In this document: one piece after another, positions 10,416 through 21,047 of the stretch
Numbering within the stretch: the first letter of the stretch is position 1
Layout of the letters: the number at the start of each line of letters is the position of its first letter
Source: Streptomyces indicus
GTDB taxonomy: Bacteria > Actinomycetota > Actinomycetes > Streptomycetales > Streptomycetaceae
NCBI RefSeq assembly: GCF_900100315.1
Contig: NZ_FNFF01000009.1
Location: forward strand, 264,482 to 328,481
Direction: 5' to 3'
DNA: 64,000 nucleotides
The notes under the pieces: generated by a model
Databases searched by the model: none
Told to the model about the DNA's origin: nothing
Seen by the model: only the letters and a program-made list of their open reading frames with translations
Program-made: the position numbers and the translations under genes

Positions 10416-11582
10416 TCAGAACCCGCGCCCCGCCGGCAGCTCCGCGACCACCTCGTACGAGCCGTCCCGTACCGCCGTCTCGAAGGTGCCGCCCACGCTG
10501 CGGACCCGTTCCGCCATGCCCGCCATGCCCCTGCCCGTGCTCACCGGGGCGCGCGACGGGGCCGCGGCGGGCAGCGGGTTGGTGATCTCGACCCGGGCGC
10601 GGCCGTCGGCGACCGCGATACGAACCCGGACCTTCTCGCCCGGGGCGTGCTTGGCCGCGTTGGTGAGGCACTCCTGCGTGACGCGGTAGACGGCGGCCTG
10701 GCGCAGCGGCGAGAGCCGGCCGGCCACCTCGTCCACCTCCAGGAGCACCGGCGTACCGGCCCGTTCGCTCTGCTCGACCAGGGCGGGCAGCACGTCGAGG
10801 CCGGGCGTGGGCGTGCTGCCGGCCGCGCGCTGGACGATGATCTCGTTGAGCAGCGTGTGGGCCCGGCGCGCGGTGTCGCCGAGCTCCTCGAACCGGTCCG
10901 CGTACGCCCCTTCGCCGTCCTCGCGCGCCCGGCGGGCGAGCACGTCCGAGCGCACGCAGAGCAGGGTCAGCTCGCGGCCCACGAAGTCGTGCACGTCCCC
11001 CGCGACCTCGCCGCGCTCGGTATGCACCGCCTGCAGGACCGCGGTCTCGTCCCGCTGCTCGCGCAGGGCGCGCACCAGGTCCTGCCGGTTGGCGGCGATC
11101 CCGACCCCGGCGGCGAGGACGCCGATCGGCACGACCAGGCTGAGGAAGTCGGCGAGCGTGTCCCCGCGGTGGGCCGGCCAGCCCGGCAGCTGGAACAGCG
11201 CCCAGGAGGCGGCCACGTACACCGTGACGGCGAGCACTCCGGCGCGGCGGCCCCGGTAGCGGCCGAGCGAGTAGAGCGCGAACTGCACAAGGGTCAGTTC
11301 GTGCAGCCAGGCGAGCAGGACCAGCGCCACCGCGTACGGCAGCCAGGGCACCGAACGGCGCAGCAGCAACGTGGCCGAACCGGCGGCGAGCACCGCGGTC
11401 GCCGCCCAGCCGTTGAGCGAGTTGTCGGCCGCCGCCAGGCCCGGGATGTCCAGGGACATCAGCGCGAAGCAGCCGAGGGCGGTGAGCACGTCGATCACGC
11501 GGGGGTGGGCAGCCCACTGCTCCGCGCGGGGGCGGCCCGCGGCCGCCACCCGGCGGTACGCGTGCGCTGCCCGGTCGTGCAT
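10416..11582 (-). CDS. Orphan sensor histidine kinase (HisKA_3/NarL type)
   Basis: This 388-residue membrane sensor kinase has five to six hydrophobic helices between residues 30 and 165. It has a dimerisation/phosphoacceptor helix with His198 in GDVHDFVGREL, an HATPase N-box (ECLTNAAKHAPG) and a G-box (GRGMAGMAERV). The residues around His198 differ from the usual RELHD pattern because GDVHD replaces it. The ATG at 11580-11582 follows a good GGAGAG ribosome-binding site. No response regulator gene is next to it, so its partner must be encoded elsewhere. The signal is unknown. Confidence 0.88.
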   Translation of the reverse strand: MHDRAAHAYRRVAAAGRPRAEQWAAHPRVIDVLTALGCFALMSLDIPGLAAADNSLNGWAATAVLAAGSATLLLRRSVPWLPYAVALVLLAWLHELTLVQFALYSLGRYRGRRAGVLAVTVYVAASWALFQLPGWPAHRGDTLADFLSLVVPIGVLAAGVGIAANRQDLVRALREQRDETAVLQAVHTERGEVAGDVHDFVGRELTLLCVRSDVLARRAREDGEGAYADRFEELGDTARRAHTLLNEIIVQRAAGSTPTPGLDVLPALVEQSERAGTPVLLEVDEVAGRLSPLRQAAVYRVTQECLTNAAKHAPGEKVRVRIAVADGRARVEITNPLPAAAPSRAPVSTGRGMAGMAERVRSVGGTFETAVRDGSYEVVAELPAGRGF

Positions 11583-11807
11583 CTCTCCATCATCCGGGGT
11601 CTTTCGGCCCGATTTGACGGACCTAGGGCCCTTTTTGAGTGAGGTACGGCACTCTGCGCGCTGCGGCCGGGAGGGTATGCGGGCCGGACCGGCCGAAAGA
11701 ACGAGCCGGGCCGGGGACGCTCCGGGACGAAAGGACGAGACGGCCCGGGACCCCGTCGGGACCACCGGATCTACAGGCGGCCCGGGTGGTCCGGGGACGC
11801 TTGATCC

Positions 11808-12443
11808 ATGAGCAGCACACCCCCGGCCTCCAGGGGCAGCGCCCCCGCTTCCCGCCCCGGCGTCCACGGCCCCGTGCCCGCGGGCCACGCCCTGAGCGTG
11901 CTGCTCGTCGTCTCCGGCGCGCTCGGCACGCTCGCGTCCGCGATGCTCACGTACGACCGCATCGAGACCCTCGCGAACCCTGCCTTCGTCCCGGCCTGCT
12001 CCCTGAACTCGGTGGTGAGCTGCACGGACGTGATGGACACCTGGCAGGGCAACCTCCTCGGCTTCCCGAACATGCTGCTCGGCATCCCCGCCTTCGCCGT
12101 GCTCCTCGGCCTCGGTCTCGCGCTCCTGACGGGTGCCGCACTCCCCCGCCGCCTCTGGCTCGGCCTCCAGGCCGGGGTCACCGCGGGCTTCGTCTTCGTC
12201 CTCTGGCTGATCAGCCAGTGCCTGTACGTGATCGGTGCGCTCTGCCCCTGGTGCCTGCTCGTCTGGGCGGTGGTCCTGCCGCTCTTCTGGTACGTGACCC
12301 TGCACTGTGTGCGGACCGGCGTGCTGCCCGCCCCGGCCGGTTTGGCGCGGACCCTGACGGCGAACTCGTGGGCCGGGCCCGTCGTCCTGTACGGCACCGT
12401 CCTGGTGCTGGTGCTGACCCGTTTCGGCGACCGGCTGATCTAG
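11808..12443 (+). CDS. VKOR-family thiol oxidoreductase
   Basis: This 211-residue protein has four to five transmembrane helices and matches bacterial vitamin K epoxide reductase homologues. These pass electrons from DsbA-like proteins to quinone. The two redox cysteine pairs are present: Cys64 and Cys72 in the periplasmic loop (CSLNSVVSC) and Cys146-Cys149 in the CPWC motif near the membrane. No DsbA-like fusion or partner is encoded beside it. It is read divergently from the histidine kinase, about 225 bp away. Confidence 0.9.
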   Translation: MSSTPPASRGSAPASRPGVHGPVPAGHALSVLLVVSGALGTLASAMLTYDRIETLANPAFVPACSLNSVVSCTDVMDTWQGNLLGFPNMLLGIPAFAVLLGLGLALLTGAALPRRLWLGLQAGVTAGFVFVLWLISQCLYVIGALCPWCLLVWAVVLPLFWYVTLHCVRTGVLPAPAGLARTLTANSWAGPVVLYGTVLVLVLTRFGDRLI

Positions 12444-12493
12444 AACCGGCGCGGTTGTGACGATCGCACCGGCTCGGGAGGTGCAATCGACGC

Positions 12494-13120
12494 ATGTGGT
12501 ACGCCCAGAACCCCGGCCGCCGTACGCGGCAGTTGATCGGCGACGGCGCCGTCCTCCTGTGGACCCTGCTGTGGGCCGCCGTCGCACTCATCGCCTACCG
12601 GCTCGTCCAGCTCCTGTCCGGGCCCGCCGAGGATGTCGAGACCGCGGGCCGTCGTTTCAGCTCGGGTCTGACCACCGCGGGCAGCACCGCCTCGAAGGTC
12701 CCGTTCGTGGGCGGCAAGCTCGACGCGGCGCTGCGGAACGTGGCGGGCGCGGGCGACAAGCTCGCGGACGCCGGCGACAACGGCGGCACCGCGGTCGACG
12801 CCCTCGCGGCAGCCGGCTCGGTCGCGCTGTTCCTGCTGCCCGTGGGCCTGGTCCTCGCCCTCTGGCTCCCCCGCCGGCTGCGCTGGTCGCGCCAGGCGAT
12901 GGCGGCCCGGGAGCTGGCCGCCTCCGACGACGGCCGCGAACTCCTCGCCCTGCGCGCCCTGCTCCGCCCCCTGGACGAGGTCTCCCACCTGGCCCGCACG
13001 GCCGACCACCCCGACACGACCCCGGGCAGCCTGGCGGAGGGCTGGCGCGGCGGAGACCCGGAAACCCTGGACATCCTCGCGGAGGCGGAGCTGGAACGGC
13101 TGGGGCTTCGGACCGCCTGA
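12494..13120 (+). CDS. Conserved membrane protein of unknown function
   Basis: This 208-residue protein has one hydrophobic helix near residues 19-41 and another near 103-125. An amphipathic Ala/Gly-rich segment lies between them and an acidic cytoplasmic tail follows. I do not recognise a functional domain. It starts 50 bp after the VKOR gene and may be co-transcribed with it. It converges on valS across a perfect hairpin terminator. Confidence 0.75.
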   Translation: MWYAQNPGRRTRQLIGDGAVLLWTLLWAAVALIAYRLVQLLSGPAEDVETAGRRFSSGLTTAGSTASKVPFVGGKLDAALRNVAGAGDKLADAGDNGGTAVDALAAAGSVALFLLPVGLVLALWLPRRLRWSRQAMAARELAASDDGRELLALRALLRPLDEVSHLARTADHPDTTPGSLAEGWRGGDPETLDILAEAELERLGLRTA

Positions 13121-13170
13121 GCCGGCTCCCGAGTCCCCGTGGCCGCGCGCGAACCCGGCCCCGCACATGG

Positions 13171-13210
13171 GCGAAGGCCCCGGAACCCTCCCAGGTTCCG
13201 GGGCCTTCGC
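13171..13210. terminator. Bidirectional terminator between convergent genes
   Basis: A perfect 17-bp inverted repeat (13171-13187 with 13194-13210) encloses a 6-nt loop. It sits between the plus-strand membrane protein gene and valS and can serve both. Confidence 0.85.
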
Positions 13211-13225
13211 GCGTACAGCGGCCGG

Positions 13226-15850
13226 TTACGCCTCGGGCAGGCGCTCCAGCTGGCCCTTGATGCGCTCGATGTCCGCCTCCGCCTTGGCCAGGCGGCCGCG
13301 GATCTTCTCGACGACCTGGTCGGGGGCCTTCGCGAGGAAGGCCTCGTTGCCCAGCTTGCCGTTGGCCGCCGCGACCTCCTTCTCGGCCGCCGCGAGGTCC
13401 TTCGCGAGGCGCTTGCGCTCGGCCGCGACGTCGATCGTGCCCGAGAGGTCCAGGGCCACCGTGGCGCCCGCGACCGGCAGGGTGGCGGTGGCCGAGAAGG
13501 CCTCACCCTCCGGCTGCAGGCGCAGCAGCTGGCGGATGGCCGGCTCGTGGGCCTCCAGACCCGTGCCGGTCAGGTCCAGGCGGGCCGGGACCTTCTGGCC
13601 GGGCTGCAGACCCTGGTCCGTACGGAAGCGGCGGACCTCGGTGATCAGGGACTGGACGGTCTCGATCTCCTTCTCCGCGGCCGGGTCCCGGAAGCCCGAG
13701 TCCTTCGGCCAGTCGGCGATGACCAGGGACTCGCCGCCGGTCAGGGTGGTCCACAGCGTCTCCGTGACGAACGGGACGACCGGGTGCAGCAACTTCAGCG
13801 TGACGTCGAGGACTTCACCGAGGACGCGCTTGGTGTCCTCGGCCTCCTGGCCGCCCGCCATGAACGTGGTCTTGGTCAGCTCGACGTACCAGTCGAAGAC
13901 CTCGTCCCAGGCGAAGTGGTACAGCGCCTCGCTGAGCTTGGAGAACTGGTAGTCGTCGTAGAGGCCGTCGACCTCGGCGACCACCTCGTTGAGGCGCGAG
14001 AGGATCCAGCGGTTGGTCGCCGACAGGCGCTCGGCGGGCGGGAGTTCGCCCTCGACCGTGGCGCCGTTCATGAGCGCGAACCGCGTCGCGTTCCAGATCT
14101 TGTTCGCGAAGTTGCGGGAGGCCTGGACCCAGTCCTCGCCGATCGGGACGTCGACACCGGGGTTGGCGCCGCGCGCCAGCGTGAAGCGCAGGGCGTCGGA
14201 GCCGTACTTGTCCATCCAGTCCAGCGGATTGACGACGTTGCCGAACGACTTCGACATCTTCTTGCCGTTCTCGTCGCGGACCATGCCGTGGAAGGCGATG
14301 GTGCGGAACGGAACCTCGCCGTCCATGGCGTACAGGCCGAACATCATCATCCGGGCGACCCAGAAGAACATCAGGTCGTAGCCGGTGACCATGACCGAGT
14401 TCGGATAGAACTTGGCCAGGTCCTCGGTCTGCTCGGGCCAGCCCATCGTCGAGAACGGCCACAGGCCGGAGGAGAACCAGGTGTCGAGGACGTCGGTGTC
14501 CTGCGACCAGCCCTCGCCCGTCGGCGGCTGCTCGTCCGGGCCGACGCAGACCGTCTCACCGTTCGGACCGTGCCAGACCGGGATGCGGTGGCCCCACCAC
14601 AACTGGCGCGAGATGCACCAGTCGTTGAGGTTGTCGACCCAGTCGAAGTAGCGCTGCGTCAGATCCGCCGGGTGGATGTTCACCCGCCCGTCGCGGACCG
14701 CGTCACCGGCCGCCTTCGCCAGCGGCTCGACCTTGACCCACCACTGCAGCGAAAGACGCGGCTCAAGCGTCGTCTTGCAACGCGAGCAGTGCCCGACCGA
14801 GTGGACGTACGGACGCTTCTCGGCGACGATCCGGCCCTCGGCGCGCAGCGCGGCAACGATCGCCGAACGCGCCTCGAAGCGGTCGAGGCCCTCGAAGGGG
14901 CCGTGCGCGGTGATGATGCCGCGCTCGTCCAGGACCTCGATGGACTCCAGGTTGTGGCGCTGGCCGATGGCGAAGTCGTTCGGGTCGTGCGCCGGCGTCA
15001 CCTTGACGGCACCCGTGCCGAACTCCGGGTCGACGTGGGTGTCCGCGACGACCGGGATGGAACGGTCGGTCAGCGGCAGCTTGATCGTCTTGCCGATGAG
15101 GTGCGCGTACCGCTCGTCGTCCGGGTGGACCGCGACGGCGGTGTCACCGAGCATCGTCTCGGCGCGGGTCGTGGCGACGACGATGGTCTCGTCGCCCTCG
15201 CCGTACTTCATGGAGACGAGCTCGCCGTCGTCGTCCTGGTAGTCGACCTCGATGTCCGAGATGGCCGTCAGACAGCGCGGGCACCAGTTGATGATGCGCT
15301 CGGCGCGGTAGATCAGGCCGTCGTCGTACATCTTCTTGAAGACGGTCTGGACGGCGCGCGAGAGCCCCTCGTCCATGGTGAAGCGGTCGCGGCTCCAGGC
15401 GACGCCGTTGCCGAGGCGGCGCATCTGCCCGGCGATCTGGCCGCCGGACTCTTCCTTCCACTTCCAGACGCGCTCGACGAAGGCCTCACGCCCGAGGTCG
15501 TGGCGGGACTTGCCCTCCTTGGCGAGCTCGCGCTCCACGACGTTCTGCGTGGCGATGCCCGCGTGGTCCATGCCCGGCTGCCACAGCGTCTCGTAGCCCT
15601 GCATGCGCTTGCGGCGGGTGAGGGCGTCGATCAGCGTGTGCTCGAAGGCGTGGCCCAGGTGCAGCGAGCCCGTGACGTTCGGCGGCGGGATGACGATGGT
15701 GTACGCGGGCTTCTCGCTCTTGGCGTCCGCGTCGAAGTAACCGCGCTCTACCCAGCGCTCGTACAGCGGCCCCTCTACCTCGGCCGGCGCATACGTCTTC
15801 GGCAGTTCGGGCTCGGGGATGCTGGAGTGCTGCTGAGTGTTCTCGGTCAC
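13226..15850 (-). CDS. valS: Valyl-tRNA synthetase
   Basis: This 874-residue class Ia synthetase charges tRNA-Val. It contains the HLGH version of the HIGH motif (in NVTGSLHLGHAF), the editing domain, KMSKS (in GKKMSKSFGN) and the C-terminal coiled-coil that binds tRNA. The length fits the short bacterial ValS type. It is transcribed alone, with a strong terminator 16 bp beyond its stop. The start is an ATG preceding TENTQQH. Confidence 0.97.
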   Translation of the reverse strand: MTENTQQHSSIPEPELPKTYAPAEVEGPLYERWVERGYFDADAKSEKPAYTIVIPPPNVTGSLHLGHAFEHTLIDALTRRKRMQGYETLWQPGMDHAGIATQNVVERELAKEGKSRHDLGREAFVERVWKWKEESGGQIAGQMRRLGNGVAWSRDRFTMDEGLSRAVQTVFKKMYDDGLIYRAERIINWCPRCLTAISDIEVDYQDDDGELVSMKYGEGDETIVVATTRAETMLGDTAVAVHPDDERYAHLIGKTIKLPLTDRSIPVVADTHVDPEFGTGAVKVTPAHDPNDFAIGQRHNLESIEVLDERGIITAHGPFEGLDRFEARSAIVAALRAEGRIVAEKRPYVHSVGHCSRCKTTLEPRLSLQWWVKVEPLAKAAGDAVRDGRVNIHPADLTQRYFDWVDNLNDWCISRQLWWGHRIPVWHGPNGETVCVGPDEQPPTGEGWSQDTDVLDTWFSSGLWPFSTMGWPEQTEDLAKFYPNSVMVTGYDLMFFWVARMMMFGLYAMDGEVPFRTIAFHGMVRDENGKKMSKSFGNVVNPLDWMDKYGSDALRFTLARGANPGVDVPIGEDWVQASRNFANKIWNATRFALMNGATVEGELPPAERLSATNRWILSRLNEVVAEVDGLYDDYQFSKLSEALYHFAWDEVFDWYVELTKTTFMAGGQEAEDTKRVLGEVLDVTLKLLHPVVPFVTETLWTTLTGGESLVIADWPKDSGFRDPAAEKEIETVQSLITEVRRFRTDQGLQPGQKVPARLDLTGTGLEAHEPAIRQLLRLQPEGEAFSATATLPVAGATVALDLSGTIDVAAERKRLAKDLAAAEKEVAAANGKLGNEAFLAKAPDQVVEKIRGRLAKAEADIERIKGQLERLPEA

Positions 15851-15988
15851 GACGGACAGTTTAGAGGTGTCACAGCCCCGTCCCGAAACCGGAATTCTCG
15901 GTAACGGTGTGACCCCCGCCGCCCCGCGCCCCCGCTCCTTCCGTCAGGATGTTCGGACGAGATAAGCATCTGGAGGGGGACCACACCC

Positions 15989-16942
15989 ATGAGCTACAAC
16001 CAGCCGGGCCCGTACGGTGGCCAGCCGCAGCAGCCGGGCCCGTACGGTCAGCAGGGCGGCTATCCGCAGCAGCAGCCGCAGCCGCAGCCCGGTTACGGAT
16101 ACCCGCAGCAGCCGCCCCAGCAGCCCGGGTACGGCTTCCCCCAGCAGGGCGCTCCGCAGGACCCGTACGGCCAGCAGCAGGGCGGCTACAGCCAGCCGCA
16201 GCAGCCCGGCCCCTACGGCCAGCAGGCCCCGTACGGCCAGGTCCCGCCGCCCCCGCCGGCCGGCGGCAACGGCAAGCGGATCGGCATCATCGCCGGCGCG
16301 GTCGTGGCGCTCGCGGCGATCGGCGGCGGCATCTGGTACTTCGTCGGCGGCGGGTCCGGTGCGGATGTGGCTGATGACGGTCCGCACAAGCTGACCGTGC
16401 CGGAGACGGTGCTCGACGGCAAGTACAAGAAGGACAGCTCGGGTGACTCGGGCCCGTCGGACGATGACGCACTCGGCAACGCCGAAGAGTGGGGAGTGAA
16501 GGGCGCCAAGGAGGTCGAGGGCTCCTACACCTCCGGCGACAAGGACAACCCCATGTCCATGGAGAACCTCGGCTTCGGTGGTGTCTACGGCGAGATCGAG
16601 GACCCCGAGAAGGTCCTGGACGCGTTGTTCGAGCACATGAAGAAGGAAGCGGCGAAGGAGCCCGAGGAAGGCAAGCTGCTCGGGAGCCCGAAGTCGTACA
16701 ACCGCGACGGCGCGCTGATCAAGTGCCAGGAGGCTCAGTTCACGAACCCCGACGCCGACGGCACGCCCACCGGAGGCCCCAAGGAGTTCAAGATGCCGCT
16801 GTGCGCCTGGGCCGACCACAGCACCGTCGCCATGGTGACCCACATCAACGTGATGAACGCGCTTCAGGGCAAGGGGACTTCGCCCGAAGATGCCGCAGAG
16901 ATCGCGAGCAATCTGCGCAAGGACGTCCGCGTCAAGCTCTGA
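15989..16942 (+). CDS. Gln/Pro/Gly-rich single-pass membrane protein, paralogue A
   Basis: This 317-residue protein has a cytoplasmic head of about 90 residues made of PYGQQ/QPGPYG repeats. One transmembrane helix (about 95-115) and an extracellular domain follow. The extracellular part shares features with the next gene: a DDGPHKL start, a conserved cysteine pair in KCQEAQ and PLCAW, and an ADHST motif. The ATG follows a GGAGGGGG ribosome-binding site. The function is unknown. The repeat-rich head resembles those of many actinobacterial membrane and signalling proteins. It forms a tandem duplicate pair with 17057-18046. Confidence 0.8.
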   Translation: MSYNQPGPYGGQPQQPGPYGQQGGYPQQQPQPQPGYGYPQQPPQQPGYGFPQQGAPQDPYGQQQGGYSQPQQPGPYGQQAPYGQVPPPPPAGGNGKRIGIIAGAVVALAAIGGGIWYFVGGGSGADVADDGPHKLTVPETVLDGKYKKDSSGDSGPSDDDALGNAEEWGVKGAKEVEGSYTSGDKDNPMSMENLGFGGVYGEIEDPEKVLDALFEHMKKEAAKEPEEGKLLGSPKSYNRDGALIKCQEAQFTNPDADGTPTGGPKEFKMPLCAWADHSTVAMVTHINVMNALQGKGTSPEDAAEIASNLRKDVRVKL

Positions 16943-17056
16943 CATCCACGTCGCGACGCACCACCAACGGGGCCTCTGTCAGCGAGGTTTGCCTGGTCCC
17001 CGGTTCGGTCAGGGTGCTGGATCCACAAACCGCTCTGCATGGAGGACGAACACACA

Positions 17057-18046
17057 ATGAGTTACAACCAGCCCGGCCCCTACGGCCAGCAGCCCCAGCA
17101 GCCCGGACCGTACGGTCAGCAGCCGCAGCAGCCCGGTCCCTACGGCCAGCCGCAGCAGCAGCCCGGGTACGGCTACCCGCAGACCGCGCCCGGCCAGCCG
17201 CAGGCCGGTTACCCGCAGACCGCGCCGGGCCAGCCCGCGTACGGTCAGCAGCCCTACGGCCAGGACCAGTACGGCCAGCAGCCGTACGGCGCTCCGCAGC
17301 CCCCGCAGGGCGGCGGCGGTGGCGGCAAGAAGGTCGGCATGATCATCGGTGCCGCGGTCCTGGTGGCCGCGGTCGCCGTCGGCGGCTTCTTCGCCTTCAA
17401 GGGTGGCGACGACGACAACGGCGGCGGCGGCTCCGGCGGCGGCAGCTCCAACGTCGGCGGCGAGGGCAAGCTCAAGGACGACGGCCCGCACGTGATCGAC
17501 GCGAAGGACAATGTCCTGGGCGACTACCAGCAGATGGAGCTCGTGCCGGGCGCCCCGAAGCCCGAGCCGGCCGCGCCCGCCGTCGGTATGCCGAAGACGA
17601 TCGCCGACGCGTCGAAGATGACCGACCCGCTGGCGGTCACGGTGATCTACTCCAACCGCTCGGCGGAGGAGCTCCAGGACCCGTCGAAGGTGGTCGGCTC
17701 CAAGGCCATGACGTTCGTGGGCATGCACGGCAAGGTGGCCGACCCGAAGCAGGCGCTGGACGACATCTTCACGGCCCTGAAGAACGACAAGTCCTCGGGC
17801 CTGACGATGATCGGCTCCCCCGAGTCGGTCGCGCCCGGCAAGGCCGAGGGCTCGCTGATGAAGTGCCAGCAGGCCCAGGCCAAGAACCCGGCGACGAACA
17901 AGATCGACACCCAGTACATCTGTGTGTGGACCGACTACAGCACCATCGGCGTGGGCATCCCGGCCAAGGACGGCAAGGGCACCCCGCTGGACTACTCGGC
18001 GAACCTGACCGCCGACCTGCGCAGCGAGGTCCGCGTCAAGGGCTAG
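17057..18046 (+). CDS. Gln/Pro/Gly-rich single-pass membrane protein, paralogue B
   Basis: This 329-residue paralogue of the preceding gene opens with the same MSYNQPGPYG motif. It has a longer QQPGPYG/QTAPGQP repeat head, a transmembrane helix (about 98-118), a Gly-rich linker and an extracellular domain. That domain holds the same cysteine pair (KCQQAQ and YICVW) and a TDYST motif. The ATG at 17057 is preferred over an in-frame ATG at 17039, because GGAGGA at 17041-17046 is a well-spaced ribosome-binding site that the longer start would bury. A strong terminator follows. The function is unknown. Confidence 0.8.
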   Translation: MSYNQPGPYGQQPQQPGPYGQQPQQPGPYGQPQQQPGYGYPQTAPGQPQAGYPQTAPGQPAYGQQPYGQDQYGQQPYGAPQPPQGGGGGGKKVGMIIGAAVLVAAVAVGGFFAFKGGDDDNGGGGSGGGSSNVGGEGKLKDDGPHVIDAKDNVLGDYQQMELVPGAPKPEPAAPAVGMPKTIADASKMTDPLAVTVIYSNRSAEELQDPSKVVGSKAMTFVGMHGKVADPKQALDDIFTALKNDKSSGLTMIGSPESVAPGKAEGSLMKCQQAQAKNPATNKIDTQYICVWTDYSTIGVGIPAKDGKGTPLDYSANLTADLRSEVRVKG

Positions 18047-18063
18047 TCCCCGACGCGGTACGC

Positions 18064-18103
18064 AGAAGGGCGCCCGGCCAACTCACTGGCCGGGCGCCCT
18101 TCT
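18064..18103. terminator. Bidirectional terminator before clpX
   Basis: A perfect 17-bp stem (18064-18080 with 18087-18103) has a 6-nt loop. It lies between the convergent paralogue-B gene and clpX. Confidence 0.8.
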
Positions 18104-18183
18104 TGATGTCCAGGTCCCGATGTCCGTACGGGACTGCCGTAGCCGGTCCGTACGGGACGGTCGTACCCGTACCCGTACGACCG

Positions 18184-19467
<1,284 letters not shown>

Positions 19468-19584
19468 GAGGTGCTTCCCCTTCGCCTGGGAGACGCCCGT
19501 GCGGGCGGCTCCTGGTGCCTCATATCCGACGGTACCTTGCCGGGCCCCCCGTTCGGGCCCCCCTTGGCGCGGTTCGCTGATGGC

Positions 19585-19632
19585 GAGCACGCCGCGAGCC
19601 GGACCCTGTCGGCCACGACTCGCGGCGTGCTC
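19585..19632 (-). terminator. Hairpin between clpP2 and clpX
   Basis: A 14-bp perfect stem (19585-19598 with 19619-19632) has a 20-nt loop that can itself partly pair. It probably terminates the clpP1-clpP2 transcript. Confidence 0.6.
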
Positions 19633-19691
19633 CCCCGCCGAGGGGGCAGGTAACGCTGTCGTCCTCGGTCCGGCGCTGGGGCCGGACCGGC

Positions 19692-20372
19692 TCAGGAGAG
19701 CGTCGAGTTGTTCATCTTGCGGGTGGAGACGATCTGGTCGACGAGGCCGTACGCGAGCGCGTCCTCGGCGGTCAGGATCTTGTCGCGCTCGATGTCCTCG
19801 CGGATCTTCTCGATCGGCGTCGAGGAGTGCTTGGCCAGCATCTCCTCGAGCTGCGAGCGCATCCGCAGGATCTCGTTGGCGGCGATCTCCAGGTCGGAGA
19901 CCTGGCCGCGGCCCGTCTCCGAGTAGGGCTGGTGGATCAGCACACGGGCGTTCGGCAGCGCCATGCGCTTGCCCGGCGTACCGGCGGCGAGCAGCACCGC
20001 GGCGGCCGAGGCGGCCTGGCCCATGCAGACCGTCTGGATGTCCGGCTTCACGAACTGCATCGTGTCGTAGATGGCCGTGAGCGCCGTGAAGGAGCCGCCG
20101 GGGCTGTTGATGTAGATCGAGATGTCGCGGTCCGGGTCCATCGACTCCAGGCACAGGAGCTGCGCCATGACGTCGTTGGCGGAGGCGTCGTCGATCTGCA
20201 CGCCGAGGAAGATCACGCGCTCCTCGAAGAGCTTCGCGTACGGGTCGTACTCGCGCACGCCCTGCGAGGTGCGCTCGACGAAGCGCGGGATGACGTAGCG
20301 GGACTCGGCGCGGGGGCCGGTGTACTCGGCCTCAGTGCGGGCGTAGAGACCGCTGCCGGGGAAGTCGTTCAC
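19692..20372 (-). CDS. clpP2: ClpP2, ATP-dependent Clp protease proteolytic subunit
   Basis: This 226-residue serine peptidase is the second of two ClpP subunits. The catalytic triad is visible: Ser122 in GQAASAAA, His147 in LIHQPY and Asp197 in ERDKIL. It has an N-terminal extension of about 45 residues relative to E. coli ClpP, typical of actinobacterial ClpP2. It follows clpP1 after 57 bp, so the two are co-transcribed. The two subunits probably assemble into a mixed tetradecamer; this is family knowledge. Confidence 0.96.
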   Translation of the reverse strand: MNDFPGSGLYARTEAEYTGPRAESRYVIPRFVERTSQGVREYDPYAKLFEERVIFLGVQIDDASANDVMAQLLCLESMDPDRDISIYINSPGGSFTALTAIYDTMQFVKPDIQTVCMGQAASAAAVLLAAGTPGKRMALPNARVLIHQPYSETGRGQVSDLEIAANEILRMRSQLEEMLAKHSSTPIEKIREDIERDKILTAEDALAYGLVDQIVSTRKMNNSTLS

Positions 20373-20429
20373 TGGGTTCTCCTGAAGGGGGCTGAGGGTC
20401 GGCTTCGGGGCTGTGAGGACCTGATGGCC

Positions 20430-21047
20430 TCAGGCTCCGGTGCCGCCGCCGCCCGGCATGCCGGCGGCCGTGGTGATGACCTCGTCGATGAGGCCGTACT
20501 CCTTGGCCTCCTGCGGGTCGAACCAGCGGTCGCGGTCCGAGTCGCGGGTGACCTGCTCGACGGTCTGGCCGGTGTGGAACGCCGTCAGCTCGGCCATCTT
20601 CTTCTTGGTGAGCAGCAGCCGCTCGGCGTGGATCTTGATGTCCGACGCGGAGCCCGCGAGGCCCGCGGAGGGCTGGTGGATCAGGATCTCGGCGTTCGGC
20701 AGCGCGAAGCGCTTGCCGGGGGTGCCGGCGCTCAGCAGGAACTGGCCCATCGAGGCGGCCATGCCCATGGCGATCGTCACCACGTCGTTCTTGATGTACT
20801 GCATGGTGTCGTAGATCGCCATGCCCGCGGTGATCGAGCCGCCGGGGCTGTTGATGTAGAGGTAGATGTCCTTGTCCGGGTCGGCGGCAAGGAGCAGCAG
20901 CTGCGCAGTGATCTTGTTGGCGATGTCATCGTCGACGGGCTGGCCGAGGAAGATGATCCGCTCGTTGAGCAGCCGGTTGTAGACATGGTCGCCGAGGCCA
21001 CCGCCGATGGAGGGGTCGCCGGCGGCGGAGGGCATCAGATTCGTCAC
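20430..21047 (-). CDS. clpP1: ClpP1, ATP-dependent Clp protease proteolytic subunit
   Basis: This 205-residue ClpP subunit has Ser99 in GMAASMGQ, His124 in LIHQPS and Asp173 in DRDRW. The GTG at 21045-21047 (VTNLMPSAAG) follows AGGTGG at about 5 nt and is used here. A longer in-frame form beginning RRPGAVVRRAGGY is possible and resembles annotations of orthologues. The C-terminus is Gly-rich. It is the first gene of the clpP operon and lies behind a ClgR-type operator. Confidence 0.95.
   Translation of the reverse strand: MTNLMPSAAGDPSIGGGLGDHVYNRLLNERIIFLGQPVDDDIANKITAQLLLLAADPDKDIYLYINSPGGSITAGMAIYDTMQYIKNDVVTIAMGMAASMGQFLLSAGTPGKRFALPNAEILIHQPSAGLAGSASDIKIHAERLLLTKKKMAELTAFHTGQTVEQVTRDSDRDRWFDPQEAKEYGLIDEVITTAAGMPGGGGTGA

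Noticed and set aside
10416..12587. Fusion of the histidine kinase with an upstream 340-residue extension
   Set aside because: The extension is the antisense shadow of the VKOR gene and intergenic DNA. The ATG at 11582 has a good ribosome-binding site.
13139..15904. A 921-residue plus-strand open frame opposite valS
   Set aside because: It is an antisense shadow of valS. The composition is unnatural and valS has all its motifs.
17039..17056. Upstream ATG (MEDEHT) for paralogue B
   Set aside because: It overlaps the GGAGGA ribosome-binding site of the ATG at 17057, and the twin gene starts at the same MSYNQ.
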